The translations under genes were made by a program, and so were the position numbers. 64,000 nt of DNA, from assembly GCA_903813345.2 (NCBI GenBank), contig CAIIXF020000006.1:38159348-38223347 (forward strand), in the 5' to 3' direction. Each line of letters begins with the position of its first letter. Positions within the stretch are counted from its first letter, which is position 1. Source of the stretch: Owenia fusiformis. Taxonomy: Eukaryota > Annelida > Polychaeta > Sabellida > Oweniidae. The notes below the pieces were generated by a model. It had not been told where the DNA came from. It was given only the letters and a program-made list of their open reading frames with translations, and did not search any database. Below are positions 46,795 to 58,333 of the stretch, piece after piece.

Positions 46795-47205
46795 ATAAAA
46801 ACTAAGATGCGCGTGGGCAGTTACCAGTTTCACCACCAGGTGACTCATTCTGGTCAGATAGTATGGCGGATACGGTAGAGAGTTCCCGTTAACTTAGATA
46901 TTCATCAGTTTTGGTGGTTCAATTTTCATATCACCCTTGTGTATCTAATAATTATGCAAATATTATCTGTCCGATACGCAAAAAGATATTTCACTTTTTT
47001 TATAACATGGGTCTATGGGGAATCTCTGCGAACTAGAAGTCACATTTTCAAAAAATTTAATTTTCAAAATTGATAAACAATTTTTGAAACCGTATTTCTA
47101 GATGTACTTTCACGTGTAGATTTCAAATATGATAATACCTTGGCTGAATTTGGAATATTTAATGACATAAACCAAGATTATTTCCACTCGCATCTAGTCT
47201 ATTGA
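46795..47205 (+). repeat. dispersed repeat, copy 1
   Basis: GGGCAGTTACCAGTTTCACC, CAGATAGTATGGCGGATACG, TATGCAAATATTATCTGTCC and ACTAGAAGTCACATTTTC recur in order at 57115-57555 at roughly 80-85% by eye. A fragment lies at 31810. Non-coding and unclassified. Confidence 0.7.
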
Positions 47206-47355
47206 AATATAGATTTACGTGTACGCACGTGATATGTTCAATTGAAAATCAAATTACCTTTCAAATGGTATTCAAAAATATATAAATGTAAGTGTCTACT
47301 TTTCGCCCACTCTGTATATGTTTATTTCTGGTGATTTTTATCCAGAAGTGCCAAT

Positions 47356-47817
47356 ATGCTGAAGCTGATAGCACTAGGGTGTAGGGTGTCTCCTAGGATT
47401 AGGCCCGATGGTATATGGCCAGTATCTGGCATCATGTAAGTATATGATGTTACTCGAAGGAGTTAGTAATTGAGCTTTCTAGTAAAGGAAATCATAATTC
47501 TGTTTACTGAAATAAAAGAACCTATGATATATTGACGAGATTGATGATTGATGATGGCATTGATCATTCATCTTCAAATTAGGAATAGGTTCTTTCTTTT
47601 ATCATCATTCTAGCAAGTTGTTTCAAAAGAATGAGTTCAAATTCGTCGATATAGTTTCACTTATGTTTTCCATTATTAGTGGAATGCGGTGTGGATATTG
47701 TCGTTATTATGGAATATATCTTGCAGTATCATTCCGCCAAACAAGGCAATCTTGCGTGAGTTTATGGTTAGCTTTGCAAAATCCTTGGATATTGGACGTT
47801 CACTGGAGAAAGCACAA
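47356..47817 (+). pseudogene. broken 5' part of vWA gene (copy C)
   Basis: Exon 1 (47356-47435, MLKLIALGC then shifted) has a 10-bp gain around GGGTGTAGGGTGTC that breaks the signal peptide frame. Exon 2 (47680-47817, VECGVDIVVIM...) is one base longer than in the intact gene and also shifts. Both splice sites resemble those of the intact gene. Exon 3 onward is absent: intron 2 is interrupted by a foldback element and then a satellite array. The promoter-proximal 160 bp are also conserved. Non-functional. Confidence 0.8.
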
Positions 47818-47848
47818 GTATGATTTATAAGATCTTAATTGTTGTTAA

Positions 47849-48599
47849 GGTGCTATGGAAGTTAACAGGAAATGACAAAACAGGAAGTGACAATTTTTTT
47901 TGCATTTTTAGATATTTTTTGAATAAAAATAACAGAGTTCTGGTTTGACCTCCAGTCAATTTAACTATTTCCACATATCATTTACATGACCAGGATCACA
48001 ATGTGCATGGTCAGAATGACCCTAAACATGATGAAATAACCTTTTTAGCCCTTTGAAAGTGTGACTGAAAAAAAAAGTAGGAGCGTAGGGATAGTCACTG
48101 AACAGAATCTTTTGAATTTTTCAGAAAATGTGCCCAATATAATGCTCTAACTAGTACAATCTTTGAAATTTTAGAAAATTGTCTTAAACAAAAATGGCAG
48201 TCATAAAAAGGAAATTAGATCGCTTTTCAAATCAGTTTTTTCATTTTTTTTCTTTTTCTATGAATGATATCAAATTTTCAAAGATTGTATCATTTAGAGC
48301 AATATATTAGGCACATTTTCTGAAAAATTCAAAAGATTCTGTTTAGTGACCTTCCCTACGCTCCTACTTTTAGCTTTTTTTCAGTCACACTTTCAAAGGG
48401 CTAAAAAGGTTATTTCATCATGTTTAGGGTCATTCTGACCATGCACATTGTGATCCTGGTCATGTAAATGATATGTGGAAATAGTTAAATTGACTGGAGG
48501 TCAAACCAGAACTCTGTTATCTTTATTCAAAAAATATCTAAAAATGCAAAAAAATTGTCACTTCCTGTTTTGTCATTTCCTGTTAAGTTCCATAGCACC
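47849..48599. mobile_element. TTAA-flanked foldback element in intron 2 of copy C
   Basis: A near-perfect inverted repeat: the left arm starts GGTGCTATGGAAGTTAACAG, the right arm ends CTGTTAAGTTCCATAGCACC, and arms of about 330 bp flank a short centre near 48180-48260. TTAA is duplicated at 47845-47848 and 48600-48603. The intact gene's intron 2 (TTTGTTGCTCTTTTATC near 30595) serves as the empty site, matching TTGCTCTTTTATC just after the element. TTAA targets are typical of piggyBac-like transposons. No transposase. The arms are close to identical, so it is young. Confidence 0.85.
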
Positions 48600-48654
48600 T
48601 TAATTGCTCTTTTATCGTAATACTAATAATCAAGGTTAAGCTAGATAGAACCCA

Positions 48655-51360
48655 GCTAACAATTTTACGTTGTGATAACGTCGTCAGAATATATGTCTCA
48701 AGTTGTAGCAACGTTAATATGGAACGTTGTAGGTACAGGAAGGTGTGGACTCGCACAGATGTTTAAAGAACGTTACATTTGACTTAAATATCACGTGTCA
48801 GGAACGTAGTAGCGACCTTAACAATTACGTCGCCAAAATAACGAAACTGTAACGTACTTACATTACGTCATATATACGTGGCCAATCTAAATTTCTGGTA
48901 ACGTTGATATGGAACGTTGTAGGAACAGGAAGGTGTGGACTCGCACAGATGTTTAAAGAACGTTACATTTGACTTAAATATCACGTGTCAGGAACGTAGT
49001 AGCGACCTTAACAATTACGTCGCCAAAATAACGAAACTGTAACGTACTTACATTACGTCATATATACGTGGCCAATCTAAATTTCTGGTAACGTTGATAT
49101 GGAACGTTGTAGGTACAGGAAGGTGTGGACTCGCATAGATGTTTAAAGAACGTTACATTTGACTTAAATATCACGTGTCAGGAACGTAGTAGCGACCTTA
49201 ACAATTACGTCACCAAAATAACGAAAATGTAACGTACTTACATTACGTCATAAATACGTGGCCAATCTAAATTTCTGGTAACGTTGATATGGAACGTTGT
49301 AGGTACAGGAAGGTGTGGACTCGCACAGATGTTTAAAGAACGTTACATTTGACTTAAATATCACGTGTCAGGAACGTAGTAGCGACCTTAACAATTACGT
49401 CGCCAAAATAACGAAACTTTAACGTACTTACATTACGTCATATATACGTGGCCAATCTAAATTTCTGGTAACGTTGATATGGAACGTTGTAGGTACAGGA
49501 AGGTGTGGACTCGCATAGATGTTTAAAGAACGTTACATTTGACTTAAATATCACGTGTCAGGAACGTAGTAGCGACCTTAACAATTACGTCACCAAAATA
49601 ACGAAAATGTAACGTACTTACATTACGTCATAAATACGTGGCCAATCTAAATTTCTAGTAACGTTGATATGGAACGTTGTAGGCACAGGAAGGTGTGGAC
49701 TCGCACAGATGTTTAAAGAACGTTACATTTGACTTAAATATCACGTGTCAGGAACGTAGTATCGACCTTAACAATAACGTCGCCAAAATAACGAAACTGT
49801 AACGTACTTACATTACGTCATATATACGTGGCCAATCTAAATTTCTGGTAATGTTGATATGGAACGTTGTAGGTACGGGAAGGTGTGGACTCGCACAGAT
49901 GTTTAAAAAACGTTACATTTGACTTAAATATCACGTGTCAGGAACGTAGTAGCGACCTTAACAATTACGTCACCAAAATAACGAAAATGTAACGTACTTA
50001 CATTACGTCATAAATACGTGGCCAATCTAAATTTCTAGTAACGTTGATATGGAACGTTGTAGGTACAGGAAGGTGTGGACTCGCACAGATGTTTAAAGAA
50101 CGTTACATTTGACTTAAATATCACGTGTCAGGAACGTAGTAGCGACCTTAACAATTACGTCGCCAAAATAACGAAACTGTAACGTACTTACATTACGTCA
50201 TATATACGTGGCCAATCTAAATTTCTGGTAACGTTGATATGGAACGTTGTAGGTACAGGAAGGTGTGGACTCGCATAGATGTTTAAAGAACGTTACATTT
50301 GACTTAAATATCACGTGTCAGGAACGTAGTAGTGACCTTAACAATTATGTCGCCAAAATAACGAAAATGTAACGTACTTACATTACGTCATAAATACGTG
50401 GCCAATCTAAATTTCTGGTAACGTTGATATGGAACGTTGTAGGTACAGGAAGGTGTGGACTCGCACATATGTTTAAAGAACGTTACATTTGACTTAAATA
50501 TCACGTGCCAGGAACGAAGAACCAACCTAAACGATGACTTCGCCAAAATAACGAAAATGTAACGAACTTACATTACGTCATAAATACGTGGCCAATCTAA
50601 ATTTCTGGTAACGTTGATATGGAACGTTGTAGGTACAGGAAGGTGTGGACTCGCACAGATGTTCAAAGAACGTTACATTTGACTTAAATATCACGTGCCA
50701 GGAACGTAGAACCAACCTAAACGATAACTTCGCAAAAATAACTGTAATGTGCTTATGCAACGTCACATATACGTGGCCAGTTTTAAGTTCTGGTACGTTA
50801 ATTATGGAACGTTGTAGGTACAGGAAGGTGTGGACTCGCACAGATGTTTAAAGAACGTTACATTTGACTTAAACATCACGTGCCAGGAATGTAGAACCAA
50901 CCTTAAGAATGACTTCGCAAAAATAGTGAGACTGTAATGTGCTTATGCAACGTAACATATACCTGGCCAGTTTAAAGTTCTGGTAACGTTTATCTTGGAA
51001 CGATGTAGGCACAGGAAGGTCTGGACTCGCACAGATGTTTATACAACGTTACATTTTACTTAAATATCATGTGCTAGGAATGTAGTAGCAACCTTAACAA
51101 TGACTGCAAAAATAAAATGACAGACTGTAACGTGCTTATGCAACGTCACATATACGTGGTCAAGTTAAAGTTCTGGTTACATTAATTATAGAACGTTGTA
51201 GGCAAAGGAAAGTGTGGACACGCATAAATGAGTATACAAGTTACGTTCGACTTAGATATCACTAGCCAGGAATGTAGTACCAACCTTAACAACGACTTTG
51301 CCAAAATAAAGAGACTGTAACGTGCTTGTCACATACATGGCAAATTCATAACTTCTGGTT
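48655..51360 (+). repeat. 190-bp satellite array, ACGT-rich
   Basis: Fourteen or so units. The phase marker TGATATGGAACGTTGTAGG recurs every 190 bp at about 48711, 48901, 49091, 49281, 49471, 49661, 49851, 50041, 50231, 50421 and 50611. Later units decay to about 51360. Many units alternate between a form with GAAACTGT and TATATACG and one with GAAAATGT and TAAATACG, giving a 380-bp higher-order period over 49091-50420. Each unit is dense in AACGTT, TACGT and CACGTG palindromes. It starts in AGCTAACAATTTTACGTTGT. The class of the founding element is unknown. Confidence 0.9.
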
Positions 51361-51364
51361 ACAT

Positions 51365-52650
51365 CAAGTTAGGACAACACATGCAAGGAATGTTCTAGTA
51401 ACCTTAATTATGACATCAACAAGATATAGTGATAGTAATGACTAACGTCCAGTTAAATGAATCATTACATGAACATATAGCTAATTTAAACTTCATGTAC
51501 AGGAAGATGTAGACACCGATGTTCAGTAAAATTATATATAACACACTAAGCCTAACATTTTCACATGTGAAGGTAAAACACAACTAACTTATGCTTTGAC
51601 TTATTAACAAATGTATATTGTTTTTCCAATAATTAATGAGTTAATACACAAGAACTTTTTTGAGCATCCAAATAGAGAATATTGACACACAGAATTGAAC
51701 TTAAATATAATCACAGTCACGTATGTCATCTATCAAAAATCTATCCTATCTTTAATAAGTTTTATTAAGTATTTTATTAACCCCTAAACGGTTAACGGGG
51801 TGGGGAGATTTGCCGTTCTGGCTTGTCTTAAAATTAAATTAGGCATATTTTAATTAATAAATTGTTACTAACCCCCCCTTAGAAATGATAAACCCCCATG
51901 TTTTTAAACTATGAATTTCTTCATTAATAATGGCTCAATATAGTTATAAGAAAACTCAAAATACTGGGAGTTGAATACTTGTTACCTTTCCAATGATACC
52001 TAATACGTTATTTAATGGGAGATTTTTGATAGAGGGTATATCTGAGGGAAATACAATATATCTACCTGAGGGACCGTAGGTTGATATATTGTATTTACTG
52101 AGGGATATACACTGTATCAAAAATCGAGCATTTAATAACTGATTTATCCTTTACTTAGTAGATTATGAGAATTAAATATGCATTGAATGTTAGGGAACCC
52201 TAATGTAGTAATTCAAACGATAATTAAAATCAAAACATGAATATTTTATTCAAAGGCCTCAAAGATTTTTTTAAACTCAACAGCTTTTAACATTTTATAG
52301 TGTATGAAATTAATATTTATCAAAGATAACCAAAGTATAACCCGGGAATTCAAAAAAAGCACTGAAAAGAAATTCCAAGGGATTGCTGATGAGCGGATGA
52401 TATATATATATATATATATATATATCTCCCGCTCACCTCAGATATCAATTATATTCCTGCATGTTATTTACCTATAACACTACTAAGTACGGGATTAACA
52501 CTTGTATGATAGTTCGATATTTCATTTCCGAGATTGTGCCCAGATCTCGGCAGATCTATTCACCCCCTTTACTATGAATGTAATTATCTATAGCCTGACT
52601 GTTTAGGGGTTATATTGTTATTTTTCTGAACTGGAATGAATAAATATTCT
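51365..52650. other. spacer with palindrome and AT microsatellite
   Basis: A palindrome at about 52028-52120 (TTTTTGATAGAGGGTATATC ... GATATACACTGTATCAAAAA, with AATACAATATATC and GATATATTGTATTT nearer the centre), a (TA)n run at about 52400-52424 and CCGCTCA/TGAGCGG arms around it. No gene seen. Confidence 0.55.
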
Positions 52651-52658
52651 AATTATCC

Positions 52659-53960
52659 CACCGAACGAAGTTCGTGAGGGATATAGGAAAGCCGTCCGTC
52701 CGTCCGTCTGTCCGTCCGTTCGTCCGTCCGTCCGTCCGTTTGTTTGTCCGGGCGATAACTCAAATACCGTTTCACGGATTTGATTCAAATTTTATAGGCT
52801 TATGCCTTATGGGTGTAGGACCTCTGCTCGAGAAGGAATTTTCAATATGGCCACTGAATTCAAAATGGCCGCCATTTTTCGTAAAAAATGTAATCTTTAA
52901 TAACTCAAATACTAGTTTGCGGATTTGGTTCAAATTTTATATGCTGATGCCTAGGGACACAGTAGATATGTTAGAGGAAAAATTTTCAAGATGGCGGCTA
53001 GATTTTAAAATGGCGGCCATTTTTCGTAAAAAAACTTAATCTTTGATAACTCAAATACCAGTGAACGGATTTGGTTCAAATTGTATATGATGATGCCAAG
53101 GGACACAGTAGATCTGTTCGACTTACAATTTTCAAGATGGCCACTGAATTTCAAAATGGCGGCCATTTTTCATAAAAAACGTAATCTCTGGTAACTCAAA
53201 TACCAGTGAACGGATTTGGTTCAAATTTTATATGATGATGCCTAGGGACAAAGGAGCTTCACTCAAGATGGGATTTTCAAGATGGCCACTGATTGTCAAA
53301 ATGGCGGCCATTTTTCGTAAAAAAACATAATCTTTGATAACTCAAATACCAGTTAACGGATTTGGCTCAAATTTTATATGATAATGCCTAGGGACACAAT
53401 AGATCTGTTCAAGAAAGAATTTTCAAGATGGCGGCTTGATATTCAAAATGGCGGCCATTTTTCGTAAAAAAGGTAATCTTTGATAACTCAAATACCAGTG
53501 AACGGATTTGGCTCAAATTTTATATGATGATGCCTAGGGACAAAGGAGATCTGTTCGAGAAAGAATTTTCAAGATGGCGGCTGAATTTCAAAATGGACAC
53601 CATTTTTCGTAAAAAACGTAATCTTTGATAACTCAAATACCAGTGAACAGATTTGGCTCATTTTTTATATGATGATTCTTAGGGACACAGTAGATCTGTT
53701 TGAGAAAATTTTTTCAAGATGGCGGCTGAATTTCAAAATGGTAGCAATTTTTCATAAGAAAAAACGTCAAATACCAGTGAACAGATTTGGTTCAAATTTT
53801 ACATGCTGATGCCTAGAAACATAGTAGCTCTGTTCGAGAAAAAATTTTTAAGATGGCAGCTGATCTTCAAAATTGGTGCCATTTTTCATTTTCATTTTCG
53901 TAATCTTTGGTAACTCAACTGCCGTTCGGTGGGATTAGCTACTCCGTGGAGTTGCTGTTT
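52659..53960 (+). mobile_element. CCCACCGAACG element with internal tandem array
   Basis: It begins CCCACCGAACGAAGTTCG and has the inverted CGTTCGGTGGG near 53924-53935, followed by ATTAGCTACTCCGTGGAGTT. Inside are a (CCGT)n block (52687-52745) and about eight units of 140-150 bp: TAACTCAAATACCAGTGAAC, GATTTGGTTCAAATTTTATA, GATGATGCCTAGGGACA, TTTTCAAGATGGCGGCTGAA and AAAATGGCGGCCATTTTTCG. A 121-residue frame through it (52674-53036) is repeat-derived. Non-autonomous; a relative lies at 33750-34150. Confidence 0.8.
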
Positions 53961-53964
53961 TTCT

Positions 53965-54560
53965 AGTTTGAGCTTGAACAAATGCTCTATTAGTTAACAT
54001 GGTATTGATTTTCAAAAAGCAATAATGACCATTTTAAGTTGGGAATAAATCTAGAAAAATTGCATGTTTCAGATATGAAGCCATTATATCTATGCAATAT
54101 TAAAAGTACTGTCCCATTACTTGTTATAGAGATAAAAATTTAATTCAAACTGGCTTGCTTCTCGGAACAGATATTGTTTATGCTAAGTTTTCATTTTTCC
54201 TTGAAAGCATGAGCTCTCATTGGTCCTCATCACTTTCCAAATGTTTCTTCAAATGACTTGTACAGCTCAGTCGTTGTTTCCCTGGTTGCATGTTTAACAC
54301 ATTGCCATTTCTGCTTGTTTTTGGACATTTTCCTGGAAAAAATCAATCTATTGAAAAGTATGAAATGTAACCTGTATACCCATACCCACTCTGTATATTT
54401 TGCAGTGTCATTTTCAACCAAAATTGACCTAGCAATCTATTCTTTACAATCTCAGATACAATATGTCTCAAAGGTCTACAATGTGTTGTAGTTATTGAGG
54501 ATTAAAAGTGCGAAAATCGGGAAAATGTTTAAATTCTTCCAAATATAAATATGGAAGCCA
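53965..54560. other. gene-free stretch
   Basis: No supportable gene. Overlapping frames of opposite strand at 54230-54491 have no recognisable features. Confidence 0.5.
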
Positions 54561-54566
54561 TATATA

Positions 54567-55653
54567 CAGGGTGGGCCAAAAAAATGTGCAACTTTTTTAG
54601 AAGGCAAAAAAAGTATCATAACAATATAGTATTGACATGAAATTTTTTTTACAGAAACTTGAGGATAGGCATATTTTACCATTCAAATACTTAAGCTAAT
54701 ACTGACTTCAAATTTTTTTGTCAGATGTTTGAATATTAGTGGTAAATTGTTCGTGTGTCCGAGATTTACCAATTTTCCTAAAAAATGTGATTTTCTATAA
54801 TTTTTTGTGATCATCAATAGCACATTTATTATGTTCACTAAATCTGCTGCAATCTTTGTTAAGTGGTGTATTGAGCAGCTATTCATTAGGACTAATAAAT
54901 CAAGGGGTATTCTCCTCCAGATATTCCGTACTGACTTTTGCCCTATGGCTGGGAGCGCTATCCTGCTGGAATAAGTAATGACCTGGGGCTGAAAAAGCCC
55001 TCATTCTCGACAATGTCACTTTTGAAGAATATTAGTCCAGATGAATGGCCACCCAATACACCAGATGCCAACCCCTGTGACTATCGCACATGGGAGCACC
55101 TTGAGCAATGTATTGTAGTTAATGGTTATACCCCACAAATTATTGATCAACTAAAAGAAGTTCTGAAGGAGACGTGAAGAGAATTACCACAAGAATCACT
55201 GGATCGCGCCATTAATCAGTTCCGCCCTCGTCTCCGCGCGATAGTGAAGGTGAAAGGCGGATGCATAGAACATTTGTTCAATAAATAATTATTAGATACA
55301 GTATAACATAATACCATAGTGACTAGATACTTATATAAACCTATTATTGGTTAAGCAGTTATCAAAGATTGTAGCAAATTTGGTGAACATAATGAATGTG
55401 TTATTGTTGATCACATAAAATCATAGAAAGTCACATTTTCTAGGAAAAGGGGTAAATCTCGGACACATGAACAATTTACCATTGATATTCAAAGATTCGA
55501 CAAAAAAATTTGAAGTCAGTATTAGCTAAAATATTTGAATGGTAAAATATGCCTCTCCTAAAGTTTCTTTAAAAAAAATTCATGTCAATACCTTAATGTT
55601 AAGATACTTTTCTAGCCTTTTAAAAAAGTTGCAAAATCTTTTGGCCCACCCTG
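54567..55653 (+). mobile_element. decayed mariner-type transposon with ~290-bp inverted repeats
   Basis: The ends CAGGGTGGGCCAAAAAAATG and CAAAATCTTTTGGCCCACCCTG-like sequence are flanked by TA (54565-54566, 55654-55655). The arms pair for about 290 bp each, ending in the AATCTGCTGCAATCTTTG and CAAAGATTGTAGCAAATT pair, far longer than the 20-30 bp usual for mariner. Between them a transposase C-terminus remains (54938-55285): DEWPPNTPDANPCDYRTWEH carries the third-acid block, then a TGA in frame at 55175-55177, then RELPQESLDRAINQFRPRLR and an EHLFNK end. The first two thirds of the transposase are missing, so it is inactive. Confidence 0.85.
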
Positions 55654-55659
55654 TATAAA

Positions 55660-56330
55660 ATAAAATACATAATATTGTAAAATTCTTTGGTAAAATTCTC
55701 TAGTATTCCTGAAGTAAAGTCTGCACTTTATATTTTTTGAATAGAATGACAAGGATCTTGCTAGATTTGATTCTGCTGTAAACTTAATACTGTATATATG
55801 AAATACTTCTATAATGAATAATAGATTAACCTGGACTTACCGAAGTCACTTTCCTCGCAACTCCCCAAGCTCAGAGGACTCTAGATTGCCTAACTTCAAA
55901 ACCGTCAAATGTTCCATTCTGCTTGTACTGCTAGTTTGTCTGAAATATTTTAGAGACTTGTAGTATAAACATTTTATTAGTTGGTTATCTGAAAATGCAC
56001 TTGATAGTGTAATCTTTCTTCCACCAGATCTGATCTTTGTCTCAGGAGACTTTTGGGACTACTCTGGGGTAAACAATCCCTATGCTCATCAGTTTAAAGA
56101 TCCCTAGTAGCTTTTTGTACTATCCTTTTGTATTTCTACAGTAGAATCATATAGCCAAAACATTCCTTTGTTGACTCTCATAATCTTCATCCAATGATCT
56201 AACTAGAGATCTATTTATTAAAATATTCTATTGGATAATAATTTGAAATGTTGGAACGGTAGGAAAGTAGATACCTGGGAATGACTCTTAACTTTCTGAG
56301 ATAAAATATGGCAGGTCAACTTCGGGTCAG
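55660..56330. other. gene-free stretch
   Basis: No gene, RNA or clear repeat was recognised. Confidence 0.45.
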
Positions 56331-56344
56331 TGTGACACCTCTAG

Positions 56345-57030
56345 AAATAATATAGGCCTACCTGATTAGCATAACACCACTCATCTCAACACAGCCAAAA
56401 TCATCTCAGGGTTATCATGGGTGAAGGCTACAACAATCCTGAAAACAGAATAGGTAGATGGGAAAATAGAGGACAATAGTAGTACTTTAAAAGACTGTTA
56501 CTTTATTTTATACTTTTATTTCAAATTGTATTGATTAAGATAAGACCTTTAAATTGTGAATATGATGAGTAAATCTACTGAGATGTTTTTAACATTGTGT
56601 CAATCAGGATTAAGTTCAAACCTTTTAAAAGAACTTAATTATATAGCGGTCATACTTTTAAAATTTGCACAGTGCGCCAAATTAAATAGCACCAAATTAA
56701 AGCAATTTACAGTATCTCATTTGTTGCGAAACTGTGAAAGTTAAATAATAACTGCATTAAATACAAATGAATACTTTCTGAAGCAAGGAGCCACAAATGA
56801 TGCAAGTTAATTAAATCAAACGATGAAATAATATACCTGATTAGTATGAAACACCATCATCTAAACACAACCAACAAGGTCTCGGGGTTATCATGGATGA
56901 AAGCTACAAAAATCTGGTTCATCTCCTACTTCTGAAAACAGAGTAGAGAACTATTGTACACTAAGATGGAAAACAGATGACAATAGAAGTCTTTTTAAAG
57001 GCTGATAAAAGTTAACTTAACTTAAAAGAA
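56345..57030 (+). repeat. diverged tandem duplication, ~480-bp spacing
   Basis: TACCTGATTAGCATAACACC ... GGGTTATCATGGGTGAAGGC ... CTGAAAACAGAATAG at 56359-56450 recurs as TACCTGATTAGTATGAAACA ... GGGTTATCATGGATGAAAGC ... CTGAAAACAGAGTAG at 56836-56946, with GACAATAG and AAAG.CTG after both. Non-coding. Confidence 0.65.
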
Positions 57031-57114
57031 ATTAACTTTCATTGAATTCGATCAATAAAAACAAAGCTTAATTTCAGATTTGCTGAAGATGAAATACACT
57101 TTTCAGTCTCTATC

Positions 57115-57555
57115 AATAACGCAGATGCGAGTAGGTAGTTACCAGTTTCGCCACCAGGTGGCTCGTTCGGGTCAGATAACATGGCGGGTATAGTAGAAAG
57201 TTCCCTTTAACTTAAATTACGTCTGTTTTAGTGGAACAATTTTTTATATAACCCTTATGTATCTAATAGTTATGCAAATTAAAATATGTCCAGTAAAAGA
57301 AAATGTTATCTGTCCAATACAAGAAAAGATATTTCACTTTTTGTGATTTTGTAACATGGGGTCTATGAGGAATCAACCAGAACTAGAAGTCACATTTTCA
57401 AAAAAAATTAAATTTTCAAAGTTGATAAACAATTTTCGAAACCATATTTCTAGATGTACTTTTACATGTAGATTTCAAATATGACATCACTTTGACTGTA
57501 TTTTGAATATCTAATGACGTAAATCAAGATTATTTCTATTCGCATCTAGCCTATT
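57115..57555 (+). repeat. dispersed repeat, copy 2
   Basis: Matches 46795-47205 in order, including GGTAGTTACCAGTTTCGCCA, AACATGGCGGGTATAGTAGA and TCGCATCTAGCCTATTG. The shared right border (CGCATCTAG.CTATTG) suggests a defined element end. Confidence 0.7.
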
Positions 57556-57559
57556 GTTT

Positions 57560-58330
57560 AAAGGCGTGTGCTTATAACAAACACCATTTCGATTAAAAAA
57601 TATAAATATCAATAATCATACAGTTTCAAGGAAGGTTGAAGTTCACCTGTCAGTCTCCGTGAATTGGTAAAGGGCGTATGCTTAATATGTTTAATAAAAG
57701 ACACATTTCCACATCAAAAACTGTCAAAGGCGAACCTAAATCATAATGGATAATGTTTGATTTTAAATTAAATTCACAAAATTTTGCCAGGCATATGTTA
57801 TATACATATTAATACTAGCCTAAATAAATTTTGGAACATAAATAAATGACATGTGAATTTGCTGAAGTGACGATTTCCCATGTTAAAAATAAGAGAATTT
57901 TAGAGAGACCATACATCATGCGATTTATCGCATTCTACCCCCACTTTAACAAAACCCGTATGGCCCAGTTATCTACGCCTGACGTTGTTGGTCTACGACA
58001 TTTCAGAATCAGGGAGTGGATAACAGGGCCAGACGAGTTTGGTTACCCCCACTTATGTTTTTTACAAATTTAAGTGGGGGTCGTAGAGTAGATGAGATTA
58101 CAGTAAAATTTTGAATGTTTGGAACTTCTATGACTCAAAAAATAAGCAATTAAAGGACCATATTGAAACAGAATATGTAAAAATAGAAACATTTATACAT
58201 GTTCTTACTTTTGTTTATTTTAGTTTGTTTTGTAGTTTAGCTATCATATCTGTGGCCTCATATTTCAATGCTTCTCTGACATGTTATTTTCAAAAAAATT
58301 AAAGAACTCCCTAAATATAGTATGCTATCT
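57560..58330. other. spacer, possible short hairpin
   Basis: TACCCCCACTTTAAC (57937) and GTTACCCCCACTTATG (58041) face AAGTGGGGGTCGTAGAGTAG (58071), giving a possible hairpin. A 75-residue frame at 57846-58070 overlaps it and has no recognisable family; I do not call it. Confidence 0.4.
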
Positions 58331-58333
58331 ATT

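Noticed and set aside
48655-51360. CRISPR-like regular array
   Set aside because: Whole 190-bp units are repeated with no unique spacers, and the genome is eukaryotic; this is a satellite.
52386-52436. Second hammerhead candidate, CTGATGA followed by GCGG...CCGC
   Set aside because: There is no GAAA after the helix and no UH site with stems I and III; it is a hairpin around an AT microsatellite.
52674-53036. 121-residue frame beginning with a SVRPSVRPFVRPSVR repeat
   Set aside because: It runs through the CCGT microsatellite and two units of a transposon array; the peptide follows from the repeat, with no domain.
54258-54491. 77-residue frame and an opposite 63-residue frame
   Set aside because: Neither has family features or splice support; both are in unassigned AT-rich DNA.
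57846-58070. 75-residue frame
   Set aside because: No start context, no homology I recognise, and its end lies in a hairpin-forming sequence.
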